A stretch of DNA of 64,000 bases, from the NCBI RefSeq assembly GCF_030717845.1, contig NZ_JAUZVZ010000013.1:1-64000 (forward strand), written 5' to 3'. Positions 44,446 to 52,784 of this stretch are shown here, piece by piece. The DNA comes from Alkalimonas collagenimarina. Lineage in GTDB: Bacteria; Pseudomonadota; Gammaproteobacteria; Enterobacterales; Alteromonadaceae. The position numbers and the translations under genes were made by a program. Under the pieces are notes generated by a model. It was not told the DNA's origin, did not search any database, and worked only from the letters and a program-made list of their open reading frames with translations. The stretch's first letter is position 1. The number at the start of each line of letters is the position of its first letter.

Positions 44446-46314
44446 ATGCGTTTGAACACACTATTACTACTCTGTGTGCTAGGGTTCTCGTCTGCAGCTT
44501 TTGCCGCATGCCCTGATAACACAGAATTCGACCATCAGCTAAGCTTTTGCGCCGATGATGACAACCTCTATGGCCCCTTTACAAAAGCGATGGTAGATAA
44601 CTGCGTCGCCTTTGGTGGTGGCAATGCTTGCACGACTCCAGAGCCTTATCAGGTTGATGGCAACACTATTAATATATTGCGCTGGGCAAAACCCTTTGCC
44701 ATGGCCATTCGGGGCAGCAACGATTGCCCACTGGGTTCAGTGCGATCACCAAGCTATGGTGGTCACTGTTTTGAAAGCCTCAGCGACGCGCCAAACAATG
44801 TTTATGGTGATTTCACTGTCGCCGAAGTGGCCAGCTGTGAAAATTTAAATGGCGGAACCGCCTGTTACACCACGCGCTGGTCAGCCAGCTTCTACAACTG
44901 GGTGAAAGGGAACATCGAACCCAGCGACCCAACACCTTTAACGAATAAGTTTGGTGCTTGGCTTTGGTACATTGATGAAGCAGGATTAAATAAAAGTCAT
45001 CAGCAATTGGCCAATGAATTATCAGCGCTTGGCATAAAGCGCGTCTTTATTAAAATCGCTGACAATACTGCGTCCTGTTCTTTATTTCCCGATGCTTGCT
45101 CCAGTCAGACCACGCAAATATACAAAGACAAAGGCATCGAGCCTTGGGCGTGGGCCTACAACTACCCCGGCAATTATGCTGCCCAAGCCAATGCATTGTA
45201 CCAAGCTGCTCAATATGGTTATGTCGGCTTTATTTCCGATGTGGAAGTTGAGTTCAATAACACCACCACCGAATTGCATTTGATGTTTCAGGCTTTTCAG
45301 ACTGCCCGAAATCAAGCCATTGCAGATGGCCATGCCGAGGCTAACTTTCCTCTGGCGGCAACCACCTGGGGCAACCCACTGGATCAAGGCATGCGGGTCG
45401 ATATTATTGACCAATATGTTGATGCTCATATGCCACAAACCTACCTTGAAGTCTGGGGTAGCAGCTACATGGCCAATGCGAAATATTGGATTGAAGAAGG
45501 CAATTGTGAGTATCGTGCCATGGGAGCAAACAAACCCATCTGGCATATTGTCTCGACTGAATATGGCAACATCACCCCCGCGCAATTAAATACCTTTTTA
45601 GATGTTGCAGGGCCAAATGCATCCATATGGCGAGTTCCCGGCGGCTCCATTCCACAGAGTGTCTGGCAGGATTGGGATCAGCTGAATTGGCAACGTGACA
45701 ACTTTGATTCTCAGGTCGACTGTTCAAGTGGCAATAATAACCTGACCAGTTACATTGATGAGGTAGCACCACCGCCAGCCGACCCAACACCGGCACAGGT
45801 TCCTTACTGGGATCAGAAGTTGAATCAGTTTCAGCCGTATAGTGCCTGCAGTGTGACATCACTAGCCATGCTGACCGACTACTTTGGCTTGACCGATCCA
45901 GCCGCATTGGGCCAACGCACACCAGACTACCTGTACAATCGGTTTGGTTTACTGCAAACCGTACCTGATTTAGCCTGGGGGTTTAATACCATTGCGCAGG
46001 AACAAGGCAGCGCCATCCGCGATATTGGCAAAACCAATGGTACCCTGGCTGAGTTGCGTCAGTTAGCCAGTGCTGGCATCCCGACCATAGTGCACGGCTG
46101 GTTTACCTCACCTGGCCATATCCTCGTGGTCACGGGTTACGAAGGTACTCACTACACCGTCAACGATCCCTTTGGTGTTTGGAACTTACAGAAATGGGGT
46201 AGTTACAACACCAGCCAATCAGGCAAAGGAGTAAAGTATCCAAAAGCCGCCTTTGAGCATGCCATTAACGACAATGGAACCGGCGATGATCTTTGGTTGC
46301 ATACCTTTCAGTAA
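44446..46314 (+). CDS. Secreted protein: cysteine repeats + glycosidase-like barrel + C39-type peptidase domain
   Basis: A 622-residue exported protein. Signal peptide (residues 1-20, ending AFA). Two N-terminal Cys-rich repeats (about 22-63 and 94-142) share N-x-YG-x-FT-x-A-x-V-x-x-C-x5-GG-x-AC-x-T. A barrel-like domain (about 165-420) with GAWLWYIDEAGL, IKRVFIKIAD, GIEPWAWAYNYPG, GFISDVEVEF and MPQTYLEVWG recalls glycoside hydrolase-like (DUF1906/GH25-type) folds. A linker (PPPADPTPAQ) leads to a C39_2-type cysteine peptidase domain with Cys468 (YSACSVTSLAML), His558 (SPGHILVVTGYEG) and Asp574 (NDPFGVWN). The C39 part is closely similar to that of the lipoprotein at 52785. Likely acts on peptidoglycan or another cell-wall polymer; the catalytic specificity is inferred. 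Confidence 0.75.
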   Translation: MRLNTLLLLCVLGFSSAAFAACPDNTEFDHQLSFCADDDNLYGPFTKAMVDNCVAFGGGNACTTPEPYQVDGNTINILRWAKPFAMAIRGSNDCPLGSVRSPSYGGHCFESLSDAPNNVYGDFTVAEVASCENLNGGTACYTTRWSASFYNWVKGNIEPSDPTPLTNKFGAWLWYIDEAGLNKSHQQLANELSALGIKRVFIKIADNTASCSLFPDACSSQTTQIYKDKGIEPWAWAYNYPGNYAAQANALYQAAQYGYVGFISDVEVEFNNTTTELHLMFQAFQTARNQAIADGHAEANFPLAATTWGNPLDQGMRVDIIDQYVDAHMPQTYLEVWGSSYMANAKYWIEEGNCEYRAMGANKPIWHIVSTEYGNITPAQLNTFLDVAGPNASIWRVPGGSIPQSVWQDWDQLNWQRDNFDSQVDCSSGNNNLTSYIDEVAPPPADPTPAQVPYWDQKLNQFQPYSACSVTSLAMLTDYFGLTDPAALGQRTPDYLYNRFGLLQTVPDLAWGFNTIAQEQGSAIRDIGKTNGTLAELRQLASAGIPTIVHGWFTSPGHILVVTGYEGTHYTVNDPFGVWNLQKWGSYNTSQSGKGVKYPKAAFEHAINDNGTGDDLWLHTFQ

Positions 46315-46330
46315 CTCGTTTTGACATAAA

Positions 46331-46366
46331 AAAGCCGGGGGTCCTGATGAAGTGCCCCCAGCTTTT
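46331..46366. terminator. Bidirectional rho-independent terminator
   Basis: AAAGCCGGGGG (46331-46341) pairs with CCCCCAGCTTT (46355-46365), one C-A mismatch, with A and T runs on the two sides. It separates the C39 gene (plus) from the convergent MFS gene (minus). Confidence 0.88.
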
Positions 46367-46383
46367 CTATAGTGTATGACCGT

Positions 46384-47568
46384 CTACTTGCTCGAGCTAC
46401 TTTCGCGCTGTAACAAACGGTTTGATGCCATCAAACACACCACACTGATTACAATCGCCACTGCACCAAGCCATAACACTTCATTCAAGCTGGCAATACC
46501 AATAGTAAAAGCAGCCGCCGGTGGACCGAGTACCAAACCAATTTTAAAGGCCGTAACGCAAAAAACAATCAAGCGCCCGCTTTTATCCACATCATTAAAA
46601 ATTGCCATCATGATCGGCACGATAAAGCTCCAGAAAATTTGATACACAATGGTAGCGATGGCATACACCAGCCAAGCGTGGCTGTTACTGAGCCAGTACA
46701 AAGCAGCCAGACAGGGCAGTTGCACAGCAGCAGTAATCATTAACGAGCGATTGCGGCCAATGTGCGAAACAAACCAGCTTGATAGCATGGAGCCAATCGC
46801 GCTGATGGCAAAACCAACGCCAAGAATGGCGCCTACTTCCGCTACCGACAAACCGGCATTCACACCAATTCGTTCCAGATACGCCCAGACGGTTCCTTGC
46901 GCAAAGTAATAGGCAATGGTGCCGGCAAATACCAAGCCCGCAGCCAACCAGCGCCCATGTAAGTCAATCCGGAATGTTTTTTGCGGCTTCTGATTGGTCG
47001 GAAAGCTGATAAAGCTCAGTACAAAGGCCAGCACTAAAAACAAATTAAAACATTGATAAATACCCGCGTAGCCAAAGCGAATAATGACGTAAGGCAGCAG
47101 AGCGAATCCGGCAGTACCAAAAATGACCTGAATGGTTACCATCACGCCGAAGGCTTTATCGACCCGGCTTTGGTCACCAAGAGCAGCCAAAGCAATGGCA
47201 TAGGAGACGCCGCAGGCCAAGCCTGCCACAAAACGAAGTAACACCACCAACTCATACGTCACAATCCAGCTGGTCGCCAGATTGCAGGCAATAAAAGCCA
47301 GTAAACTCAGCTGAGTCCAGCTGCGCCATGGAATACGCCGTACCCAAAGATAAGCCGAAGCACTGGATATCAGGATACCTGCAATTTCTGCCGAAGCCAG
47401 ATACCCCACCTGAGTGGTGCTGAATAAACCACTATCGGTAAATGCGCCTACCAGCAACGGCATTAAAATGGTGACCGATGCCCCCATCATCGCAATCAGT
47501 AAGATGCAACTGTACTGCGGCAAGTCAAAATCGGTTGCAACCGCCCGACGAAACGTCAGAGAGATCAT
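46384..47568 (-). CDS. MFS transporter
   Basis: A 394-residue inner-membrane permease with about twelve hydrophobic helices (for example LLIAMMGASVTILMPLLVGAF, VVLLRFVAGLACGVSYAIALAALGDQSR, ILGVGFAISAIGSMLSSWFVSHIGRNR). The RFVAGLACG segment matches the MFS helix 4/5 signature. The ATG at 47568 has AGGAG upstream; an upstream frame would run through a terminator. The gene follows the TonB-dependent receptor gene on the same strand, with an attenuator-like hairpin between them. Substrate unknown; the pairing suggests the two act in series across the outer and inner membrane. Confidence 0.85.
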   Translation of the reverse strand: MISLTFRRAVATDFDLPQYSCILLIAMMGASVTILMPLLVGAFTDSGLFSTTQVGYLASAEIAGILISSASAYLWVRRIPWRSWTQLSLLAFIACNLATSWIVTYELVVLLRFVAGLACGVSYAIALAALGDQSRVDKAFGVMVTIQVIFGTAGFALLPYVIIRFGYAGIYQCFNLFLVLAFVLSFISFPTNQKPQKTFRIDLHGRWLAAGLVFAGTIAYYFAQGTVWAYLERIGVNAGLSVAEVGAILGVGFAISAIGSMLSSWFVSHIGRNRSLMITAAVQLPCLAALYWLSNSHAWLVYAIATIVYQIFWSFIVPIMMAIFNDVDKSGRLIVFCVTAFKIGLVLGPPAAAFTIGIASLNEVLWLGAVAIVISVVCLMASNRLLQRESSSSK

Positions 47569-47586
47569 TTTAAGCTCCTGTTTATT

Positions 47587-47617
47587 AAAAAAGTGAGGCC
47601 AAAGCCTCACTTTTTTT
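47587..47617 (-). terminator. Hairpin between the receptor and MFS genes
   Basis: A perfect 13-bp stem (AAAAAAGTGAGGC with GCCTCACTTTTTT, loop CAAA), with T runs on both strands. It would end or reduce transcription from the receptor gene into the MFS gene, giving more receptor than permease. Confidence 0.85.
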
Positions 47618-47644
47618 GTCGCTTTATTGCTTATCACTTACTCA

Positions 47645-50059
47645 TTAAAAGTAACTGTATGAGAAGCTTAAACCAATGGTCCTTGGCGTCAACGCAATGG
47701 TTCTTCGGCCCAGAATACCAGAGTTCTGATTCGATACGATAGCATCGCTATCGGTCAGGTTGGTCGCCCAAAGACGCACATCCCAGTTATCCTTACCTAA
47801 GCCAAGGTTGGCACTGACCGTGGTGTAAGATGGATACTCAAAGATAGCCGCATCTGGGTTATCCTGACGTTCATTTTGTACTTTACCGACGTAACGGGCA
47901 TTGATACCACCCCACAACGACATACCATTATCCAGATCCGCTGTGTACCGTAGCCCCAGATTATGCCGCCATTTCGGATTGCCTCCCAATAAGCCACCTT
48001 TAGTCCAGGTACGACACTCATTGTTATCGACCGAGTCTTCATAAACACACTTGGTCAAGGTTTCATCCCAGGTGCCTTTGGTGGTTGCTGTGGCATAGCT
48101 TAGTACCAGGTTGTCAGTCAGATAGTAACGTGTACTTAGCTCAAAACCACGTGTTTTGGCATCCGGCCCGTTGGTAGTGCCATTCACCGGGAAGATGCCA
48201 TCTATGGTTTGCGAGAAGTAAGTTTGCACGTTGTTCCACTGGATCTGATAGGCATTAGCCTGCACAAACCAACCATCGGCCACAAAACCTTTCACACCCA
48301 GTTCGAAGTTATCGGTAGAATCCGGCTCATAGACCTGAGCATCTTCGGCAACCGGACGACCTGCATCTTCTCGGAACGCATTACTGCCCCCACGTCGGAA
48401 GCCCTGTGAATAAGTAAAGTACGAAAGAATATTGTCACTGAAATAATAGGCGGTATTAAACTTAAAGAAGCTTTCACCACTGGCACTGCCTTTAAAGTCA
48501 CGATCCGAGTCTGTTGGGCCCAAATAATCACGTATGAAGCCAGAACCAATATCGGTGTAGTTAAAAATACGCGCACCAACGGTTACATTCCATTTCTCAG
48601 TAATATCGTAACCGACCTCACCAAAAATAGCGGTTTCTTTGTATTTGCTGCCCAAGTCTTCCCGATAGCCTTCGTTTGGATTGCCCCCGGCAGTGGCACG
48701 GTCAAAGCCTAACCATGGTACTGGAGTGGCAATTTCATCCAGACGGGCAAACCATTCGGAAAACTTATAATTGCGACGTTGATTGGTATGATAAATTCCT
48801 GCAATCCAACTCCAGTCACTTTCAATATTGGAGGTTAATCGGGTTTCATGGCTCAGCCCACGGTAGCTATTGTCAAAGGTCATGTACGCTGAGTCATTGC
48901 CATCAGCCAACGCTAAACCAGGCACCCAACCATAAAAACTGTTACCCGCGCCGGCATAATCGGCCTGCCCCACGCTACTATCACGATAATTCGCCGTGCT
49001 GGAACTTAAAATGGCAAACCCTAAATCCCAGTCGATATCAATGGAATCCATTTTCAGATCACGATCAGCAAACTCCTCGTAACGCGAGACCACCGTCTGA
49101 TCATCGTACTGAAATGGCGTATCAAAAGAGGTAAAGGTGCAATCGTCAATCCCCTCACAAGCGCGATCCACTGGTAACCGGCTGGCTCCCCGGGTGCCAT
49201 GTGCCGTTTGGTCTTGCTGAGTACGACTGTACTTAATACGCAAATCATCACTGACTTGCCACAACAAAGTTAAGCGACCACCTAACACATCTTGCCAATC
49301 ATCATTTTTGTACAAGGTTTGATCTGGGTTTGGGTCACCGGGAAAGCCTTCCCCCGGAGCCAACCAACTAGGGTTAACTTGCCTATCGGTAAAGCCTTTC
49401 TCATCCAACCGGGCTAAGGATAAACGTGCAGCAAAGCGTTCGGTCAATGGAATATTAAACACCACATCGGTATCATTGCTGATGCCACCACCACGGGTTT
49501 GGTAAACATTGGTGTTGAAATCAAATTGAAACTCATCCAGTACCGGTTCATTAGTAATGTACCGAATAGTCCCCCCTAAGCTACCCGCACCATACAAGGT
49601 ACCTTGAGGGCCAATTAAACGTTCAACCCGAGCCACATCTTTAATGCGATACCCAATATTAGGCAATGGCGTACTATCCAGATAATAGGCCATGGTGGTG
49701 CGAATAAACTGCTGCAGGTTATTTGCATTAACACCAGCCACATTTAAGCCACGCACCGATACCGAGTCGGCAAAACGTGCGCTATTATCCGGTGCATGGA
49801 TCTCCACACTATCGGCAATTAAAGCTTTTAAATCGCCGATATTGTTTTCGCGTAATTCAGCTTCAGTCATCGCGGTAATATTCATCGGTATTTCCGATGC
49901 CATCTTTGGCCGACCAGAGCCAGTGACGGTAATTCGTTCAATTTGCTCTGCTTTGCTTTTCGCGTCATCGTCTTGCTCAGCTTCGGCTGCCAGCACAGCG
50001 CCTGACACTAGCATGGCTGAAATCAACACGCTAAGCTCGCGTTTTTTAAATGGTATCAT
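47645..50059 (-). CDS. TonB-dependent outer membrane receptor
   Basis: An 804-residue receptor. Signal peptide (to AEA), TonB box region EQIERITVTGSGRP, plug domain with DLKALIADSVEIHAPDNSARFADSVSVRGL, RVERLIGPQGTLYGAGSLGGTIRYIT, and a 22-strand barrel ending in the aromatic terminal strand (TIGLSFSYSYF). The sequence around the plug places it in the FyuA/PupB-like branch (CirA-type). No heme or siderophore motif stands out. It is read away from the LysR gene, which is likely its regulator. Substrate unknown; context suggests a peptide, amino sugar or amine compound. Confidence 0.92.
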   Translation of the reverse strand: MIPFKKRELSVLISAMLVSGAVLAAEAEQDDDAKSKAEQIERITVTGSGRPKMASEIPMNITAMTEAELRENNIGDLKALIADSVEIHAPDNSARFADSVSVRGLNVAGVNANNLQQFIRTTMAYYLDSTPLPNIGYRIKDVARVERLIGPQGTLYGAGSLGGTIRYITNEPVLDEFQFDFNTNVYQTRGGGISNDTDVVFNIPLTERFAARLSLARLDEKGFTDRQVNPSWLAPGEGFPGDPNPDQTLYKNDDWQDVLGGRLTLLWQVSDDLRIKYSRTQQDQTAHGTRGASRLPVDRACEGIDDCTFTSFDTPFQYDDQTVVSRYEEFADRDLKMDSIDIDWDLGFAILSSSTANYRDSSVGQADYAGAGNSFYGWVPGLALADGNDSAYMTFDNSYRGLSHETRLTSNIESDWSWIAGIYHTNQRRNYKFSEWFARLDEIATPVPWLGFDRATAGGNPNEGYREDLGSKYKETAIFGEVGYDITEKWNVTVGARIFNYTDIGSGFIRDYLGPTDSDRDFKGSASGESFFKFNTAYYFSDNILSYFTYSQGFRRGGSNAFREDAGRPVAEDAQVYEPDSTDNFELGVKGFVADGWFVQANAYQIQWNNVQTYFSQTIDGIFPVNGTTNGPDAKTRGFELSTRYYLTDNLVLSYATATTKGTWDETLTKCVYEDSVDNNECRTWTKGGLLGGNPKWRHNLGLRYTADLDNGMSLWGGINARYVGKVQNERQDNPDAAIFEYPSYTTVSANLGLGKDNWDVRLWATNLTDSDAIVSNQNSGILGRRTIALTPRTIGLSFSYSYF

Positions 50060-50222
50060 GCTGCATTTCCTTCCTGTTGCCCGGTTATATTTTTAATTTA
50101 CAAGCGCCGTAATCCTGTTAAATTGGTGATTCAACGCTCGTCCGGTGTTCAGGATTAAACATTTTTTCATGGTGTGTACAGTTAATATCCATAGGTTTAG
50201 GCGATAGGTTAAGGTAGCAACA

Positions 50223-51122
50223 ATGCAACTTTCATTCGAACAACTACAAGCATTTTTAACCACAGTCGAGACAGGCAGCTTCTCTGCCGCTGCCCGTAAA
50301 CTTGGCAAGGCGCAATCATCCATTAGTGGTCTGATCAGCAATTTAGAAATCGATGTCGGCTTTGATGTGTTTGACCGCAGTAAACGGACGCCCCCTCTGA
50401 CCGAAGAAGGCTTGGCGCTTCTGAATGACATTAAGTCGGTACTAAAAAGTTACAACAACCTGATGCATCGTATTAATAACCTCAATCAGGATGTAGAAAC
50501 CGAAATTCGGCTGGCCTTTGATGATATGGCACTACCTGTTGACATGATTCTGGCTGTGACGAATGATTTTAAAGAGCACTTTCCGACCACTTCATTGCTC
50601 TTACTGAAAGCCAGCCATCAGCAGGGCTACCAGCTATTACAAAATGATCAGGTGGATGTAGCCATTGCCATTAGCCAGGACGATTACCCGGAGGAATGTG
50701 CCTTTCGGGGGATCTCGCATGTTCACTACGGCACTGTCGTCAGCAAAAACCATCCTCTGGCCGAATTGGAACGCGTCACTCCGTATGATTTATCGCAATA
50801 CCGTCACTTGCGCATTACCGATCCAACCAGTGGTTTCCGTCGCTTTGATGCAGATTTATCTACCAATATCTGGTTTACCAACAGTTCAACCTTATTGATT
50901 CAGGCGGTGCAGCAAGACTTTGGCTGGGCCGAGCTCCCTCTTAACCTGATCCAACACCAACTGAATAGCGGTGAATTAATCAAACTGCCTACGACCCATC
51001 AGGCGGTCTCGTTTCCACACTGTGTTGATATGATATGGAAGAATGAAGGGCCAGTTGGTCAAGGCTTGCAGTGGCTGCTCGATCAACTGACAGAGCGAGG
51101 TATTGCCTTCACCAAACAATAA
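50223..51122 (+). CDS. LysR-family transcriptional regulator
   Basis: A 299-residue regulator: winged HTH at residues 1-60 (FEQLQAFLTTVETGSFSAAARKLGKAQSSISGLISNLE), then a substrate-binding domain with VDVAIAISQDDYPEECAFRG. It is divergent from the TonB-dependent receptor gene (163-bp region) and directly upstream of the aminotransferase gene on the same strand. By the normal LysR layout it controls the receptor and its own operon. The inducer is unknown. Between the two starts, LysR-type palindromes are weak. Confidence 0.92.
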   Translation: MQLSFEQLQAFLTTVETGSFSAAARKLGKAQSSISGLISNLEIDVGFDVFDRSKRTPPLTEEGLALLNDIKSVLKSYNNLMHRINNLNQDVETEIRLAFDDMALPVDMILAVTNDFKEHFPTTSLLLLKASHQQGYQLLQNDQVDVAIAISQDDYPEECAFRGISHVHYGTVVSKNHPLAELERVTPYDLSQYRHLRITDPTSGFRRFDADLSTNIWFTNSSTLLIQAVQQDFGWAELPLNLIQHQLNSGELIKLPTTHQAVSFPHCVDMIWKNEGPVGQGLQWLLDQLTERGIAFTKQ

Positions 51123-51242
51123 CCCCCAAACGAGGGTGCACTGACAGCATCCCGGACCGGTTAGGGAATGGTAGCTCAACTTCATCATGGTTATAACTGA
51201 ACACATTGCCCACATGGGCGTGTTTGATTTCAGGATATAGCG

Positions 51243-52661
51243 ATGAACAACACTACACTAACCACCAGCGCTTTAGTTGAGCTGGATAAACAACATTTCA
51301 CCCACCCCTGGACTGTATTTGATGTCTATCAGCAGCAAGGTGCCTTGCCCATCGCAGAAGCCAAAGGCTGCTACATCACCGATAGCAACGGCAAACGCTA
51401 CCTCGATGCAGTAGGCGGCTTGTGGTGTACCAACATCGGCTTGGGCCGAACAGAAATGGCCGATGCTATTGCTGAACAGTGCCGACAGATGGCTTTTGCT
51501 AATCCCTTTGTCGATATGACCAATATTCCTGCCACGCAATTGGCCGCCAAACTGGCTGAACTGGCGCCGGGCGATTTAAACCACACTATTTTTACCTGCG
51601 GTGGCTCCACCGCTGTGGATAGCTCGTACCGGTTGATCCAGTATTATCAGAACTGCCGCGGTAAGCATGATAAAAAACACATTATTTCCCGCAATAATTC
51701 GTATCATGGCTCAACTTACTTATCGATGTCGATCGGCGGTAAAGCCGGTGATCACCCGGTTGAGTTTGATTTTATCAGTGACTTTATCCACCATATTTCC
51801 TGTCCGAATTTTTATCGGGCTGCGGCAGGTATGAGTGAAGCTGAGTACCTGCAGCAATTACTGGATGAACTGGAACAGAAAATCCTGACTATTGGCCCGG
51901 ACAAAGTCGCCGCATTTTATGCCGAGCCCATATTTGGGGCTGGAGGCGTGATCGTACCGCCTGCGGGTTACCATCAAGCTACCTGGGCCATCTGCAAAAA
52001 ATACGATGTGTTGTATGTATCCGACGAGGTCGTTACGTCCTTTGGCCGCTTAGGGCATTGGTTTGCGTCCTGGGATGTGTTTGGCATCAAACCAGACATC
52101 ATCACAACAGCTAAAGGCATTACCTCTGGCTATCAGCCACTGGGCGCCTGTATTTATTCCGACCGCATTCATCAGGTGATCAGCGAGCCTGGCCATGGTC
52201 GCTGTTTTGCTCATGGTTTTACCTACTCCGGCCACCCGGTGGCTTGTGCCGCTGCCTTGAAAAATATTGAAATTATCGAACGCGAGCAACTGCTGCAACG
52301 GGTACTGGATATTGGCCCCTACTTTCAGCAGCAAATGAAGACGCTGCAAGATCTGCCTATCGTCGGTCAGGTCCGTGGGCAGCAATTAATGGTTTGTGTG
52401 GAAAATGTGCGTGATAAAGTCAGCAAATCTTTATTTGATGAAGAGCTGGATATTGGCAAACGCATTGCCGATCATGCCGAAGACTTAGGGCTGATTGTCC
52501 GGCCGATTGTGCATCTGAACGTGATGTCGCCGCCACTAACCATCACCAAAGATGAAGTGGATTTTATTGTACGGACGCTTCGACAGGCGATCGAACGCAC
52601 CATCAATGACTTGCAGCAGCAAGGGCATTTACCAACGCCAGCGCAGCAGAAAACAGCCTGA
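51243..52661 (+). CDS. Class III (omega) PLP-dependent aminotransferase
   Basis: A 472-residue enzyme. Seen: KRYLDAVGGLWCTNIGLG, the SYHGST motif of PLP phosphate binding, DEVVTSFGRLG with the pyridine-binding Asp261, and TTAKGITSGYQPLGA with the Schiff-base Lys291. The pattern belongs to omega-transaminases that use primary amines, diamines or beta-amino acids (SpuC, taurine or beta-alanine transaminase type). It follows the LysR gene, so it probably handles the amine-bearing product imported by the nearby receptor. The natural amine donor cannot be told from sequence. Confidence 0.88.
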   Translation: MNNTTLTTSALVELDKQHFTHPWTVFDVYQQQGALPIAEAKGCYITDSNGKRYLDAVGGLWCTNIGLGRTEMADAIAEQCRQMAFANPFVDMTNIPATQLAAKLAELAPGDLNHTIFTCGGSTAVDSSYRLIQYYQNCRGKHDKKHIISRNNSYHGSTYLSMSIGGKAGDHPVEFDFISDFIHHISCPNFYRAAAGMSEAEYLQQLLDELEQKILTIGPDKVAAFYAEPIFGAGGVIVPPAGYHQATWAICKKYDVLYVSDEVVTSFGRLGHWFASWDVFGIKPDIITTAKGITSGYQPLGACIYSDRIHQVISEPGHGRCFAHGFTYSGHPVACAAALKNIEIIEREQLLQRVLDIGPYFQQQMKTLQDLPIVGQVRGQQLMVCVENVRDKVSKSLFDEELDIGKRIADHAEDLGLIVRPIVHLNVMSPPLTITKDEVDFIVRTLRQAIERTINDLQQQGHLPTPAQQKTA

Positions 52662-52680
52662 GACAACAAGAGCTAGCCAA

Positions 52681-52763
52681 TAGAGAGAAACGCTCTACTT
52701 TTATCGGCCTGACCGATGGAAGCTCATTTGCTATTGAGAGCCGGCCTTGCCTAAGCTGGCTCT
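52681..52763 (+). terminator. Weak terminator-like hairpins after the aminotransferase gene
   Basis: TAGAG-agaaacg-CTCTA followed by CTTTT (52681-52700) is a weak terminator. A second stem, AGAGCCGGC (52737-52745) with GCTGGCTCT (52755-52763), lies nearer the next gene and lacks a T run; it may be a leader hairpin of the lipoprotein gene. Confidence 0.35.
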
Positions 52764-52784
52764 GATTATTAAGAGGATACCATC

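Noticed and set aside
50060-50222. Possible LysR boxes (T-N11-A) between the receptor and LysR genes, for example near 50116-50134.
   Set aside because: Half-sites are short and imperfect; any AT-rich region would offer similar ones.
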